From NCBI RefSeq assembly GCF_017873715.1, contig NZ_JAGGKM010000005.1, positions 186,001-250,000 of the forward strand: a stretch of 64,000 nt of DNA, given 5' to 3'. Below are positions 45,154 to 54,559 of the stretch, one piece after another. The stretch's first letter is position 1, and every line of letters begins with the position of its first letter. The position numbers and the translations under genes are program-made. The notes beneath the pieces are model-generated. The model was given only the letters and a program-made list of their open reading frames with translations. It was not told the origin of the DNA and searched no databases. This DNA is from Cytobacillus luteolus. GTDB taxonomy: Bacteria; Bacillota; Bacilli; Bacillales; Bacillaceae_L.

Positions 45154-46314
45154 ATGAAAAAACTAATTATCGTAATAGCAACTTTATCCTTTTTGTTAGT
45201 AGGCAATTCAGGTGTAATGGCAACAAGTTCTTGTGAAGGAGTAGGACCAGACACTAATATTTGGTGGGGGAAACTAAAACTTCGAGATGGGCAAATAGGA
45301 AAAGTAACTGTTAAACAAGCTATCAACCTTTGGACCCGTGAAAATAATAAGCTTGTATTCTCTCGTATATTGCAACCAGGAGAAGAGTACTCAGTCTACC
45401 GTTATGATGAGAAGTTTGGAGGACAATATGGTTTAGGGGCAAATCTATGGGTTACGAAAAACCCCGTAAACATAACTTATACAACCCCTTCTAAGAAAAA
45501 AATTGAACGTCTTGCATGTAAACAGCAAGCGCAAAACGGAAGAACAGGAGCAAATCACCCCTCTGTAATTACAAAGGAAAAGGGTTTGTATGCTGTCCTA
45601 CTTGATACAATTCAAAATGTTAAAGATAAGGTTACTATACAGTCTCTAGCTATAAAAACAAACGATCGTGCTATTTTAGATGAACAATTTAGTAAAAACT
45701 TTATTGAACTATCAAAAACCCTTGAGCAAATAAATGCTGAGAATCCAGAAATTTTTTATTATAGGGGAACACACTACAAGTCTAATGGCGAACTAACCTT
45801 TACCTACTCACATACACCATCTGATGTTCAAAAAATGAGGCAGGAACTAGATACTAAAATAAAGGCAATTATAGAAAGCATTGATACGAACTTATCAAAC
45901 TATGAAAAAGTTAAAAAAGTACATGATTATATTGTCTTAACTTCTGAATATGACTATCAAAACTTACTTTCAAATACACTTCCAAGTGAATCCTATAGCA
46001 TCTATGGAGTTTTAGTGAAGAATGTGGCGGTATGTGATGGGTATTCGAAAACGATGAATTTACTTCTTTCGAAATTAGGAATTGAAGCGAAATATATCTC
46101 AGGAATGGGAGATGGGATTCCGCACTCTTGGAATCTGGTTAAGTTGGATGGACAGTGGTATCATGTAGACGCAACCTGGAATGATCCCGTACCGGATCGA
46201 AAAGGTATGGTCCGCTATGATTATTTCTTAGTATCCGATGAGGTTATGGAGGAAACACATGTTTGGAAGAAAGCTAGTTTTCCTACAGCAGCCAAAAATT
46301 ATACCCATAAATAA
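45154..46314 (+). CDS. Secreted transglutaminase-like protein with N-terminal wall-type module
   Basis: 386 aa. Signal peptide (about 1-23), then the shared 85-residue module (IGKVTVKQAINLWTR ... GEEYSVYRYDEKFGGQYGLG, about 45-120). The C-terminal part is a transglutaminase-like cysteine-protease fold: Cys in VAVCDGYSKTMN, His in GIPHSWNLV, Asp in YHVDATWNDP. In Firmicutes such domains often act on wall or surface proteins. RBS ACGGAGG before ATG. A terminator-like element lies 70 bases upstream. Confidence 0.88.
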   Translation: MKKLIIVIATLSFLLVGNSGVMATSSCEGVGPDTNIWWGKLKLRDGQIGKVTVKQAINLWTRENNKLVFSRILQPGEEYSVYRYDEKFGGQYGLGANLWVTKNPVNITYTTPSKKKIERLACKQQAQNGRTGANHPSVITKEKGLYAVLLDTIQNVKDKVTIQSLAIKTNDRAILDEQFSKNFIELSKTLEQINAENPEIFYYRGTHYKSNGELTFTYSHTPSDVQKMRQELDTKIKAIIESIDTNLSNYEKVKKVHDYIVLTSEYDYQNLLSNTLPSESYSIYGVLVKNVAVCDGYSKTMNLLLSKLGIEAKYISGMGDGIPHSWNLVKLDGQWYHVDATWNDPVPDRKGMVRYDYFLVSDEVMEETHVWKKASFPTAAKNYTHK

Positions 46315-46316
46315 TG

Positions 46317-46357
46317 ATATACCCCGCCTGATTTAAATCAGACGGGGATATTTTTTG
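46317..46357 (+). terminator. Terminator of the transglutaminase-like gene
   Basis: Stem ATACCCCGCCTGATTT/AAATCAGACGGGGATA and TTTTTT. Confidence 0.85.
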
Positions 46358-46360
46358 TGT

Positions 46361-46460
46361 AAAAAAAGAGAGTTGCTACTTTTATGTAGGCACTCTCAAA
46401 AGTTAGGTAAGCACACTGATCATGGAAAACAAATTCACCCATTTTGCTAGTGTGTGTACT
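46361..46460 (-). ncRNA. Minus-strand double-hairpin element (operon 3' end or small RNA)
   Basis: Read on the minus strand: a hairpin ACACACTAGC ... GTGTGCTTACCTAACT, then terminator stem GAGAGTGCCTAC/GTAGCAACTCTC with TTTTTTT. TGCTTACCTAACT (46401-46413) is complementary to the predicted 5' end of the S-layer mRNA (48811-48823). It ends the 46509-48462 operon, so the element may be its 3' UTR. A similar element lies at 55600. Confidence 0.45.
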
Positions 46461-46508
46461 TATTAGACGTTTTAGAATTAAAATAGTTTCATATTTTATT
46501 AAAAAAAA

Positions 46509-46793
46509 TTATTTAATGTCAATCACTCTAAATTCTTCTTTAGAATCCTCGGATGTAATTTCTTCCTGTTCTTCATCATTCTGATCTTTTTCATCTTCGA
46601 CTTCATCCGCGTCTGGCAATACAGTTTCTTCACTAACGGCCGTTTCGGTAGAGACACTTTGTTCAGCTGAATCAGATAACGTATCTTCAGCTTTGAACTC
46701 TTTATACAAATATGGCCATAAAATGAGATTCGTTATAATAATAAAAGTTAGTAATGAGCTTAGAATGACTTTTTTAAACATAGAGTGCCTCAT
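46509..46793 (-). CDS. Small membrane protein with acidic tail
   Basis: 94 aa. One N-terminal membrane segment (VILSSLLTFIIITNLILWPYL), then an extracytoplasmic tail very rich in Glu and Asp. It overlaps the upstream gene by ATGA, so it is translationally coupled in the operon with the two Ig-like proteins. No family recognised. Confidence 0.7.
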   Translation of the reverse strand: MRHSMFKKVILSSLLTFIIITNLILWPYLYKEFKAEDTLSDSAEQSVSTETAVSEETVLPDADEVEDEKDQNDEEQEEITSEDSKEEFRVIDIK

Positions 46794-47482
46794 TCCACAT
46801 CATAAGATAATCTTTCCACAACTTTATTTTCAGAATTATAGCCTTTAATAGACAGTTTGTCGCCTGATTTTATACCAGCTAGGTTCGCAGTAAATGTGTT
46901 ATTACCTTCATACTGCATTTCAGATCCTTCAATTATGATTTTTACAATCGAGTTATTTGTTGTTTGAACCGTGAACTCAGATAAATAGGTAAAATGCTTG
47001 CTCTTTACCGAAATACTGGAGATCGCTGCAGCGGGCTTTTTATCCTCACCGGCTTGTTCCTTAGCCCTCGTTGATGTTGCATTGCTTTTTTTGTATTTGA
47101 ACGGCATAACGGTATCAGCCCATAAAAACAATTTCTTAGTCGATCTTAGAGCATCATCCACAATAAGATAATACTGAGCACCTTCTATATAAGATGTACG
47201 AGGGGTAACTGTAACACTTAACCCATCTTTTCCGACTAATAATTTTGAAGGAATCTTTTTATTATTTTCATCTACTATATAGATGGTGTTGGCAGAAACA
47301 GTTGCAGGAGAAACCGCCATATTAAATGAAACAGTCCATTCCTTATTAGGATTACTTGTTACCTGTGAGGGTAGTTGATCCTCCGTCAATGAGAGAGTGG
47401 ATGGTGAATAAAGAACTAATCCTAGCAATAGTCCAATTGGTACAATAAATACTATCTTGTAAACAATTGATCTTTTCATCAT
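46790..47482 (-). CDS. Secreted protein with SbsA Ig-like (Big_5) domain
   Basis: 230 aa. Signal or anchor segment at about 8-28. A Big_5-type domain (about 40-130: KEWTVSFNMAVSPATVSANTIYIVDENNKKIPSKL ... VTVTPRTSYIEGAQYYLIV) is followed by a linker and a second small beta-rich part. Such domains build S-layer proteins. The start overlaps the upstream gene (ATGATGA). Third gene's partner; divergent operon from the S-layer gene. Confidence 0.78.
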   Translation of the reverse strand: MMKRSIVYKIVFIVPIGLLLGLVLYSPSTLSLTEDQLPSQVTSNPNKEWTVSFNMAVSPATVSANTIYIVDENNKKIPSKLLVGKDGLSVTVTPRTSYIEGAQYYLIVDDALRSTKKLFLWADTVMPFKYKKSNATSTRAKEQAGEDKKPAAAISSISVKSKHFTYLSEFTVQTTNNSIVKIIIEGSEMQYEGNNTFTANLAGIKSGDKLSIKGYNSENKVVERLSYDVE

Positions 47483-48462
47483 GGTCTTGAATTGACCTGA
47501 ACTTTTACTTTGCGAATCTCATTTTCTTTCATTAGTGTGTTAAACAACTTCTCATCAGCAAGAAGCTGTTGTAAAGTGAACGACTTCCCAGCTGTCTCGT
47601 ATTTATATGTTTCTTTTATATCAGTAATCAACTTTCCATCAGTAGTTCCGAATTTAATTATTTTGGCATCAATCTCTTGGTTATTCATATCAAAAACTCT
47701 CACGATTACATCATAATAACCGGGCATCTTTGAAAATCCAATATCAAAGTTAAGTGATCCAGTTTTAGAATCATAATTGAACTTTCTAGCAAACCCCTTG
47801 TTAACAAGTCTTCCATCTTTTTTAATATCGACATGTACGTTCTTAACTTCCGTACCTATTGTTTTAATGTCGATATTCGTAACACCATCGGTTGATATTT
47901 GATTATCTTCAAATTTACCTTTGTTTTTATGTAAAATATGTACCTCTTCAATATAACGTTTTGGAGTGAATACCTTAAGCTGACGAGGTGAGTAAATTGA
48001 TAAAACCTGAGTCAATTTTGCTTCATTTAAGACCATTAACTCATAAAACTCCATATAGTTCGTCGAAAATGTAAACGTATATTCATGTGGGTAATATCCA
48101 TTATTAAGTTCGACAACATATGCAGGCACGACAACCTTGTATTCTTTATTTAGCTTCAACTCATTCAACGTTATGAGTTTTATCGAATCATTGTCTTTTT
48201 TCACGTCTTGAAGAAAAACTTCTTTCGTAAAACCAAGACTTGTCTTTTCATATAATTTTACCAAACTAGAGTAAACATTTTTCACCTTATCATTATATGT
48301 AACCGTAATAACAGAATCTATCGGTGTATGTAAGTTATTAGGAGAAGGTGTCGAAGAAACGATTGCTGGGTAACTTATAGCTTGTACATCTTTTATAAAT
48401 AGAAAAGTAAAACAGACTAGTAGTAAGATAGAAACGATCTTATGGTAGGTTTTTATAGGCAT
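47479..48462 (-). CDS. Secreted protein with Big_5-like domain
   Basis: 327 aa. Signal peptide ending DVQA (about 28). Residues about 33-135 form an SbsA-type Ig domain (IVSSTPSPNNLHTPIDSVITVTYNDKV ... KEYKVVVPAYVVELNNGYYPHEYTFTF). The rest is beta-rich and unassigned. RBS AAAGGA before ATG. First gene of a coupled three-gene operon transcribed away from the S-layer gene, so both may serve the cell surface. Confidence 0.78.
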   Translation of the reverse strand: MPIKTYHKIVSILLLVCFTFLFIKDVQAISYPAIVSSTPSPNNLHTPIDSVITVTYNDKVKNVYSSLVKLYEKTSLGFTKEVFLQDVKKDNDSIKLITLNELKLNKEYKVVVPAYVVELNNGYYPHEYTFTFSTNYMEFYELMVLNEAKLTQVLSIYSPRQLKVFTPKRYIEEVHILHKNKGKFEDNQISTDGVTNIDIKTIGTEVKNVHVDIKKDGRLVNKGFARKFNYDSKTGSLNFDIGFSKMPGYYDVIVRVFDMNNQEIDAKIIKFGTTDGKLITDIKETYKYETAGKSFTLQQLLADEKLFNTLMKENEIRKVKVQVNSRP

Positions 48463-48773
48463 TTTGGTTTGTCCTTTCTCGATTGTTACTACAATTTTAC
48501 TATTTATCTATAAAATAGACCACAGAATTTAAGAAAAAATTGGAATATTACTTTTGCTTAAAACATATTGTTAAAGGTCGATATAAAAGATATAGTAAGA
48601 ATATGGGAGAATGTTGATTGAATTGTTAAAAAATTCGTCAAATAATCCCATATTGTTACAAAAAGTCTTAGAAATTGCTTTATTTCTAAGAAGAAATAGT
48701 ATATTATAATGTATATAACTGATGTGGTAATAAAACACTCCATTGGTAAATATACTAAACTTTTTGGGAAGTA

Positions 48774-48802
48774 TTGCATTACCAGGAAAGTTCTAGTATA
48801 CT
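48774..48802 (+). promoter_or_regulatory. Proximal S-layer promoter
   Basis: TTGCAT (48774-48779), 17-base spacer, TATACT (48797-48802); predicted start at about 48809-48811. A second TATAAT lies at 48705-48710 and may give a longer transcript. The predicted 5' UTR is about 107 bases, a long leader as often seen for S-layer genes. Confidence 0.55.
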
Positions 48803-48810
48803 ATTTTAAT

Positions 48811-48916
48811 AGTTAGGTAAGCAATGAGAGAACATGATAAATAGATAAACAGATGACCTCATTCATTGCTAGAATAAAAAGGATATTTACATATCTGAAG
48901 GGAGAATACTAATCTT
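48811..48916 (+). promoter_or_regulatory. S-layer 5' UTR with hairpin and exposed RBS
   Basis: AGTTAGGTAAGCA opens the leader. AGCAATGA (48820-48827) pairs with TCATTGCT (48863-48870), giving a 5' hairpin that may stabilise the mRNA. The RBS region AGGGAGAATACTAATCTT (48899-48916) runs right up to ATG. Both ends have complementary sequences elsewhere in the window (44901, 45042; 46401, 55634). Confidence 0.6.
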
Positions 48917-51451
48917 ATGAAGAAAAAAGCTATCAAAATCGCTACTTCAACAGCGATCGCTGCATCTGCATTCGTAGCAGCAGCACCAACTCAAGCAGCA
49001 TCTAACGTTGATGCACAAGTAAAAGCAGCAGTAGATGCTGGAACAGTACTAAAATGGGCTATCTCAATCGAGGGAACTGGTGACGGTCAAACTCGTCCTT
49101 GGGATGCTTACAATGATGCAAAAGCTAAATTAGCTAAAGCAGAGGCTGCAGTTGCTGGTCTTTCAGCTGCTGACAAAGCAGTTGCTTCTGCAAAATTAGA
49201 AGCTACTAAACTACAAATCTCTAGAGCGATGGCTTACATCGATGCTATCACTGCTGGTGAGAACATCACTACAGCTAGATTAGCTCTTGAAGCTGCTATC
49301 TCTAGTGGTAACCTAGACGCAGTTGAAAAAGCATACCACGGTATGACTGCTCAAGCTCGTAAACAAAACAAATTACTAGACCGCGTTTACGGTCAATCAA
49401 CTCGTGACCTTATCCGTACTAACTACAAAGTAGCTGCAGAAAAAGTTCAAGCTTCTGTACTTTACGATGTAACTGTTAAAATGGCGTTAGACAAAGCTCA
49501 AGGTTTTGTTACTGGAAATGACCTTGATAAAGCAGAAGCATACCTTGCTGAGGCTAAAAAATACCTTGAAAAAGTATCTGCTACATTTAAAACACAACTT
49601 TCAACTAAAATTGATCAAGTTGAAGCAACTGTTACTCCAAGAGTTGTTGGCGTAAGTGCGATTAACGCTAAAGAATTACAAATCACTTTCAACAAAGCTA
49701 TTACAAAAGCTTCAGTTATTGATAGCTCTGACGATTTAATTGCTAATATTATAACTTTAAATTCAACTGATGCTCGTAGTTTATCAGACAATGCTTACCT
49801 AAGTGCTGATGGTAAAACTTTAACATTAGTTGCTACTACAACATGGAACGGTTCATATGCTTTTGAAGTAGCTCAAAATAAAGTTGAAGCTGGCGCAACT
49901 AAGGTTGCAGAATATAAAGCATTTGTTTCTGCAAGTGATACAACTCGTCCAACTTTTGCAGGTGTATCTTACGAGCCATCTGGACTTGCTAAATTTTCGT
50001 TCAGTGAGCCATTAGATGAAACGGCTGCTCTAATTGCTTCTAAATTAGTAGTTTCTGGAGGAACAACTGTTGCAATTACTGATGCAGACATCACTCTTGC
50101 TGCTGATAAAAAATCATTCACTGTTTCTTTACCTTCAACAATGACTAAGGATGCTTCATATACATTTACTTTTACTGGATTAAAAGACTTTGCTGGAAAC
50201 TTATTAAGTCCAAACCCACTTTCAGCTACAGTTGTTAAAGCTGACCGTGATACAGTAAAACCAACAGTAACGAACGTAGTTGCACTTGATACTGGCAAGT
50301 TACAAGTTACTTTCTCTGAAAAAATCCGTGCAAATACAGCTGTTGTAACAGTTGGTGCTGGAAATTATTCTACTTATACTCTTGATGCAACAGGAACAAT
50401 TGCTACATTTACTGGAGTTACTAATTTAACTGCGGGTGTACAATCAGTTCAAATTAGTAGTGCTGCTGACTTAGCTGGATTAGTATTAGATACTATTACT
50501 CGTGTTGTTCAAGTATCTGCTGATACAACTGCTCCTGCATATGTTAACCACACAGTTGAAACTGTTGGTTCGGAACGTTTCTTAGTTGTTAATTACAACG
50601 AAGAAATTACTGCTAATCAAGCAGTGTCAGTTACTGGAACATATGTTAATTCAAACAGCATTACTCAAGCTATAACTCCAATTACTGGTGCGGATATTAC
50701 TAGAGGAGCAGATAAAAAATCTGTTCGCATTAAACTACCTGCAACAGCTGGAACTTATACTGTACTTCTACCAGTTGCATTGGCTGAGGATACTTCAGCT
50801 GCAACAAACGATTCAGCAGCACGCACTGTATCATTCACTTTAGGTACTGCAGTTGATGCTACAAAACCTGTTACATCTGGTTATGCTCAAGTTGGTAACA
50901 AAGTTACTGTAACTTTTGACCGTGATGTAACTGCGGCTACAGCTTTAAATGTTGGTAACTACTCTATCGATGGCGTTTCTTCACCTTTCGAATCTGCTAT
51001 CTTTAAAGGCAATGCTAGAACAGTTGAATTAACATTAAGACATGATGCAATTACTACTAATGGTGTTCGTAATTACACTGTAAGTAACGTAGCAACATCT
51101 GCTGGTTCAGTAATGGTATCTGAAACTTCTACTTATAACTTCAAGGAAAATGTACGTCCAACAGTCCTAGGTGCAAAAATAATTTCTGCAACTGAAATCG
51201 AAGTGACACTAAGTGAAGCTCTTGACAGTGCAACTGTAGGAACTGATTTCGATGTTTTCCAAGGGACATCTACAACAGCTTTAACAGATGTTGAAACAAT
51301 CTCTGGAACTAATAAAGTTCTTATTACACTAGGAACACCACTAGTATCATTAAATGGTCTAACTCTTAAAGCTGCTTCTACAATTGACCTAACAGATGTT
51401 AATGGAAATACTGTTAACTTTGTTGGACCAATTACAGTAACTAGCAACTAA
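48917..51451 (+). CDS. SbsC-type S-layer protein
   Basis: 844 aa. Signal peptide ending TQA (about 27). The N-terminal domain (about 30-230) matches G. stearothermophilus SbsC: AMAYIDAITAGENI, AYHGMTAQARKQNKLLDRVYGQSTRDLIRTNYK, VTVKMALDKAQ; it binds secondary wall polymer there. From about 235 follow six or so Ig-like Big_5 domains, seen as repeated VxAxDxxxLxVTFSE-type openings (SAINAKELQITFNKAI, TGKLQVTFSEKI, ATEIEVTLSEAL). Codons are strongly biased (GCT, ACT, GGT), as in highly expressed genes. It ends in a strong terminator; likely the main surface lattice protein. Confidence 0.9.
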   Translation: MKKKAIKIATSTAIAASAFVAAAPTQAASNVDAQVKAAVDAGTVLKWAISIEGTGDGQTRPWDAYNDAKAKLAKAEAAVAGLSAADKAVASAKLEATKLQISRAMAYIDAITAGENITTARLALEAAISSGNLDAVEKAYHGMTAQARKQNKLLDRVYGQSTRDLIRTNYKVAAEKVQASVLYDVTVKMALDKAQGFVTGNDLDKAEAYLAEAKKYLEKVSATFKTQLSTKIDQVEATVTPRVVGVSAINAKELQITFNKAITKASVIDSSDDLIANIITLNSTDARSLSDNAYLSADGKTLTLVATTTWNGSYAFEVAQNKVEAGATKVAEYKAFVSASDTTRPTFAGVSYEPSGLAKFSFSEPLDETAALIASKLVVSGGTTVAITDADITLAADKKSFTVSLPSTMTKDASYTFTFTGLKDFAGNLLSPNPLSATVVKADRDTVKPTVTNVVALDTGKLQVTFSEKIRANTAVVTVGAGNYSTYTLDATGTIATFTGVTNLTAGVQSVQISSAADLAGLVLDTITRVVQVSADTTAPAYVNHTVETVGSERFLVVNYNEEITANQAVSVTGTYVNSNSITQAITPITGADITRGADKKSVRIKLPATAGTYTVLLPVALAEDTSAATNDSAARTVSFTLGTAVDATKPVTSGYAQVGNKVTVTFDRDVTAATALNVGNYSIDGVSSPFESAIFKGNARTVELTLRHDAITTNGVRNYTVSNVATSAGSVMVSETSTYNFKENVRPTVLGAKIISATEIEVTLSEALDSATVGTDFDVFQGTSTTALTDVETISGTNKVLITLGTPLVSLNGLTLKAASTIDLTDVNGNTVNFVGPITVTSN

Positions 51452-51457
51452 TAATAT

Positions 51458-51502
51458 TGGAAAGCTCTGTAGAGAGAAATCTCTATAGAGCTTTCTTTTA
51501 TA
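51458..51502 (+). terminator. S-layer gene terminator
   Basis: Stem GAAAGCTCTGTAGAGA / TCTCTATAGAGCTTTC followed by TTTTA. Confidence 0.9.
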
Positions 51503-51537
51503 GGTAATAAACGGAAAATAAAAATTATATTATAATC

Positions 51538-51825
51538 ATGTACAGCAACATAACATACAGTGAAAATGTTGCTGCTTCAGTTGCTGGTGATGGAGAAGTA
51601 GACTTCAAAGTGTTAATTGATGGCGTAGATGTAAGTACATTTGGCACTCCTATTACTATTACTGAAGGTGCTACAACTAACAAAGTAACCCTTACATTAA
51701 GCAGAGCTTTAACTCCAGCAGAATATGGAAAAACTATTACTATTGCACCTGCTACTGACTTTGATGTAGCAGATACAAATGGTAATCTACAAGCTGGTTT
51801 TACTTCTTTCACAGTAACTAAGTAA
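51538..51825 (+). pseudogene. Orphan 3' fragment of an S-layer gene
   Basis: An open frame of 95 codons with no RBS. The protein (DGDTV-like start; KVTLTLSRALTPAEYGKTITIAPATDFDVADTNGNLQAGFTSFTVTK) is a typical C-terminal Big_5 end and aligns with the end of the S-layer protein just upstream (LTLKAASTIDLTDVNGNTVNFVGPITVTSN). It is probably the tail of another S-layer gene left by recombination or deletion. Confidence 0.65.
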
Positions 51826-51867
51826 GTTAAACCAATAAGATTGTTATAAGGCTATTATTAATAAAAA

Positions 51868-51912
51868 AAAGAGGTTGTTCCAAAAGAAATTTTGGTAACA
51901 ATCTCTTTTTTA
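51868..51912 (+). terminator. Terminator behind the S-layer fragment
   Basis: Stem AGAGGTTGTTCC / GGTAACAATCTCT with TTTTTT: a functional-looking end, in keeping with the fragment being the true 3' end of a former gene. Confidence 0.6.
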
Positions 51913-51933
51913 TGATAAATATAAATAAAATGC

Positions 51934-52245
51934 CTGTGCACCTTAAAAAGTATATCTATGAGAAAAATAGGGAGTTTGGTGAAGAATTATTAGATGTAGT
52001 TAAAGAAGATATACTTATGTAATTGGCAAATAAAAGGGGAAATATATGAGTAAATACGTGTTAATTTAAGGAAGACATACGAAAGAAACCTTTCATATGT
52101 ATGGTTTAGGGGAAATATGGTTTTTTGTATTAATAACTGCTTAAGTTACTTTTTTGTATGAAAGGTAGAGTCCATTCAATATAGGAGTAGCTTTTAATTT
52201 TGTCTCCTTTACAGGGGTTGGTAGAAAAGTAGGTGAAGGTACTGG
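51934..52245. repeat. Degenerate IS-derived direct repeat, left copy (R1)
   Basis: About 300 bases, similar in order and wording to 54560-54861 (TTTGGTGAAGAATT, AGATATAC, GGGGAAATATA, GAGTCCATTCAATATAGGAGTAGCTTTTA, GGTGAAGGTACTGG). On the minus strand its right end encodes a decayed transposase tail (PVPSP). Another partial start (GTACACTTCAAAAAGTC) follows at 52249. The 920-base gap to the recombinase holds this, two hairpins and no intact gene. Confidence 0.7.
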
Positions 52246-52380
52246 TTGTACACTTCAAAAAGTCTATCTGATTAAATGAAGTCCTTTTTTAATGATACTT
52301 AATGTGGCTAAAAGCCTTTGAGTTGCCTTTGCTCAAAAGCCATATCATTTTGTTGCAGAAAAAAGTATATAAATATTCTA

Positions 52381-52416
52381 AAATTAAGAGGATTATCATA
52401 AGGATAATCCTCTATT
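52381..52416 (+). terminator. Hairpin terminator in the IS-remnant region
   Basis: Stem GAGGATTATC / GATAATCCTC followed by TATTTTTA. No gene upstream now uses it. Confidence 0.5.
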
Positions 52417-52746
52417 TTTATTTAAAATAAAAAGTTGTTTAAAAAGTGTCTATGTAAGGTTTTAAGATATTTTAAAACATGGCGATATGAAAATTTTAAA
52501 AAATTATTGCATAATATGTTTTAAATTGAAAAATACTCCTAGCGTACCACTCTAATAAATGAGGGTATGCTTTTTAGCTTATATAATTAGTTTAGGTTTA
52601 ATAGTTAACTAAAGTAGTTAACTAGGAGGTGAGTTAATAATTTAGAAGTTAGTAAATATTGTTCTTTTACCAATTAAACCAAACATTCATCGAAACAGCT
52701 GACTCATCATCAGCAAAATAGAAAAATCAAAAATGGAGTGTGATTA

Positions 52747-53814
52747 ATGAAAAGAAAAGCCTTAGGCTATGCTAGGAAATCAATACGACCCTACGGGATT
52801 GAAGACCAAAATGAATCTGTTCAATATCAGATTCATCAAATTAAAGAGTATTGTGAAGTTAATGGTTTAGAGTTGATTGAAACATTTAGTGATATAGGAT
52901 ATTCTGGTGTACTAAAACATCGTCCGGAATTAGATAAAATGCTTAAGTTGCTGAAAAATGAAGAGGAAAATATAAATATCCTAGTTATCTATACACAAGA
53001 TCGTCTTGCAAGGGACCTTCTTACAAGTATTGAATTGTTTAATGAGATTACTGAATTAGTTGAAGAAGTAGTATTTGTAGAAGAAAATTTAACTACAGAA
53101 TCCCATCACTTCAGGGAATCGTTTCTAATGAAAGCTGCGTTTGCTGCAGTTGATAGGAGAAAGGTTAAACAAAAACTAAGGTTGGGTAGAATGTCGAAGG
53201 TTGTGAATAGTGGACTATACCGTTCAACTTATAAACCCATTGGCTATATTCAACTTAATAAAAAAGAGCTTTTATTAGCAACTAATGAAAGGACTCTTGA
53301 TAAGAGTCTAAAGGTTGATCTAATCATTGTTCAATCTATATTTCTAGCTTATTTATCCCATATGAGTTTAAGGAGTATAACAAAATGGTTAAATGAAGAG
53401 TTTGGGTTAACAAAAAAGGGAAAGGAATGGGATTATAAATCGGTAAAATATATCCTTCAAAATCCAATATATGCCGGAATAATATCAGGTGTATTTGTAA
53501 AGAGACAAAATCTAGAACCAGTTAATACAGTGGAACCCCTATTAACCCTAGAAACATTCCATTTCATAAAAGAGAAACTAAATATGGAAGTAAGTGGGAA
53601 CAAAAGAAAAATAAAAAAATATATACCTGATATATCAATTTGTATAAATTGTATTATGCCTTTGAAGGTAAATGGTCCTGAGTTAAAATGTCCTTCATGC
53701 CGAAATAATCTTGATATTGACTTGTATATTTACTTAGTAAGAAATGAGTTTATAGATATACTTGAAAATGGATTTAAACAAGTTAAGGTTGATGGATTAT
53801 TTATGGAAAAGTGA
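52747..53814 (+). CDS. Large serine recombinase, cut by an in-frame TGA
   Basis: 355 aa. N-terminal resolvase domain: GYARKSIRPYG with catalytic Ser (about 11), IYTQDRLARD (Arg-rich site; ERLSR-like) and FVEENLTTES. A recombinase domain follows (IGYIQLNKKELLLA, ILQNPIYAGIISG), then a zinc-ribbon-like Cys pair set (CINC ... CPSC). The frame ends at TGA 53812-53814, but the same frame continues with a coiled-coil tail to 54171, so the gene looks nonsense-truncated. It belongs to the class used by phages and integrative elements. Confidence 0.8.
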   Translation: MKRKALGYARKSIRPYGIEDQNESVQYQIHQIKEYCEVNGLELIETFSDIGYSGVLKHRPELDKMLKLLKNEEENINILVIYTQDRLARDLLTSIELFNEITELVEEVVFVEENLTTESHHFRESFLMKAAFAAVDRRKVKQKLRLGRMSKVVNSGLYRSTYKPIGYIQLNKKELLLATNERTLDKSLKVDLIIVQSIFLAYLSHMSLRSITKWLNEEFGLTKKGKEWDYKSVKYILQNPIYAGIISGVFVKRQNLEPVNTVEPLLTLETFHFIKEKLNMEVSGNKRKIKKYIPDISICINCIMPLKVNGPELKCPSCRNNLDIDLYIYLVRNEFIDILENGFKQVKVDGLFMEK

Positions 53815-54171
53815 GAACAACTAGGAATTCAACTTTTTTTTCTAAATAAGAAATTAGGGCAGTTAAAGCAAAGGTTAAGAGAGTTACAAGTGGAATATAA
53901 TAACCAACCCCAAAAATTAAAGGATTTAATTGAAATAAATAATATGGAACAAAGTAAGATAAAGGAACAAATCGTTCTTGTTAGGTCATTCTATAATTTT
54001 ATGGGTCATAATAATATTAGTCAGCCGTCTCTAGTAATTAAAGATTGTTATCAACCCTATATTTCTTTACCTTATTTAATATTGGTTGATTTTTTAAAGA
54101 AATGTATATATGTCAAATTTCATGAAAAGATCTTAACTGAAAATAATGAAAGGGGCCTATCTGATAATTGA
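53815..54171 (+). pseudogene. Detached C-terminal coiled coil of the serine recombinase
   Basis: In the same frame as the preceding gene, directly after its TGA. It reads KLGQLKQRLRELQVEYNNQPQKLKDLIEINN, the coiled-coil region usual after the zinc ribbon of large serine recombinases. It lacks its own RBS at the likely internal ATG. Restoring one codon would give a protein of about 475 residues. Confidence 0.7.
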
Positions 54172-54488
54172 AGAGACTATCAAAGGGACATGCATACCTA
54201 CGGACATCGGGAGAAATAAACCCAGCTGATAGTATAGATAACCAACGTTTCTTTATAGAAGATTATGGACTGGCACATGGGATTGAAATAGTAGAGTACT
54301 TAGTTGATGAAAAAAGGACAGGAACAAATCAAAATAGAACATCGTTCCAAAAATTATTAATATTAATTAATAATGGTTTAGTCGATATTATTTTGGTAAC
54401 CACGTTTGATAGATTAGGCCGGAACAATATTGAACTTGCACTATTTTTAATTAAGTTAAAATCTTTAGGCAACATTAAAGATATCTAA
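54168..54488 (+). pseudogene. Truncated second serine recombinase
   Basis: 106 aa from a TTG overlapping the previous frame by four bases. Only the resolvase N-domain is present: GHAYLRTSGEINPADSIDNQR and VTTFDRLGRNNIEL. The frame stops at the end of that domain and a terminator follows. Large serine recombinases run to 400-600 residues, so this is a remnant. Two overlapping recombinase genes suggest a former two-recombinase mobile element. Confidence 0.7.
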
Positions 54489-54516
54489 GGAACGCCTTGA
54501 GGATGGGCTTTTTTGT
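54485..54516 (+). terminator. Hairpin after the recombinase remnants
   Basis: AAGGAACGCCTTGAGGATGGGC with TTTTTTG; a short imperfect stem. Confidence 0.35.
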
Positions 54517-54559
54517 ATGGATAGAAAAAGTGATAACAGTTTGAATTAAAAGGAATTGT

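Noticed and set aside
48558-48779. 73-codon hydrophobic frame on the minus strand upstream of the S-layer gene
   Set aside because: AT-rich promoter region with no RBS; hydrophobic composition is expected from AT-rich DNA.
51914-52021. 36-codon ATG frame in the left IS-derived repeat
   Set aside because: No RBS, and the frame is not kept in the partner repeat at 54.56 kb.
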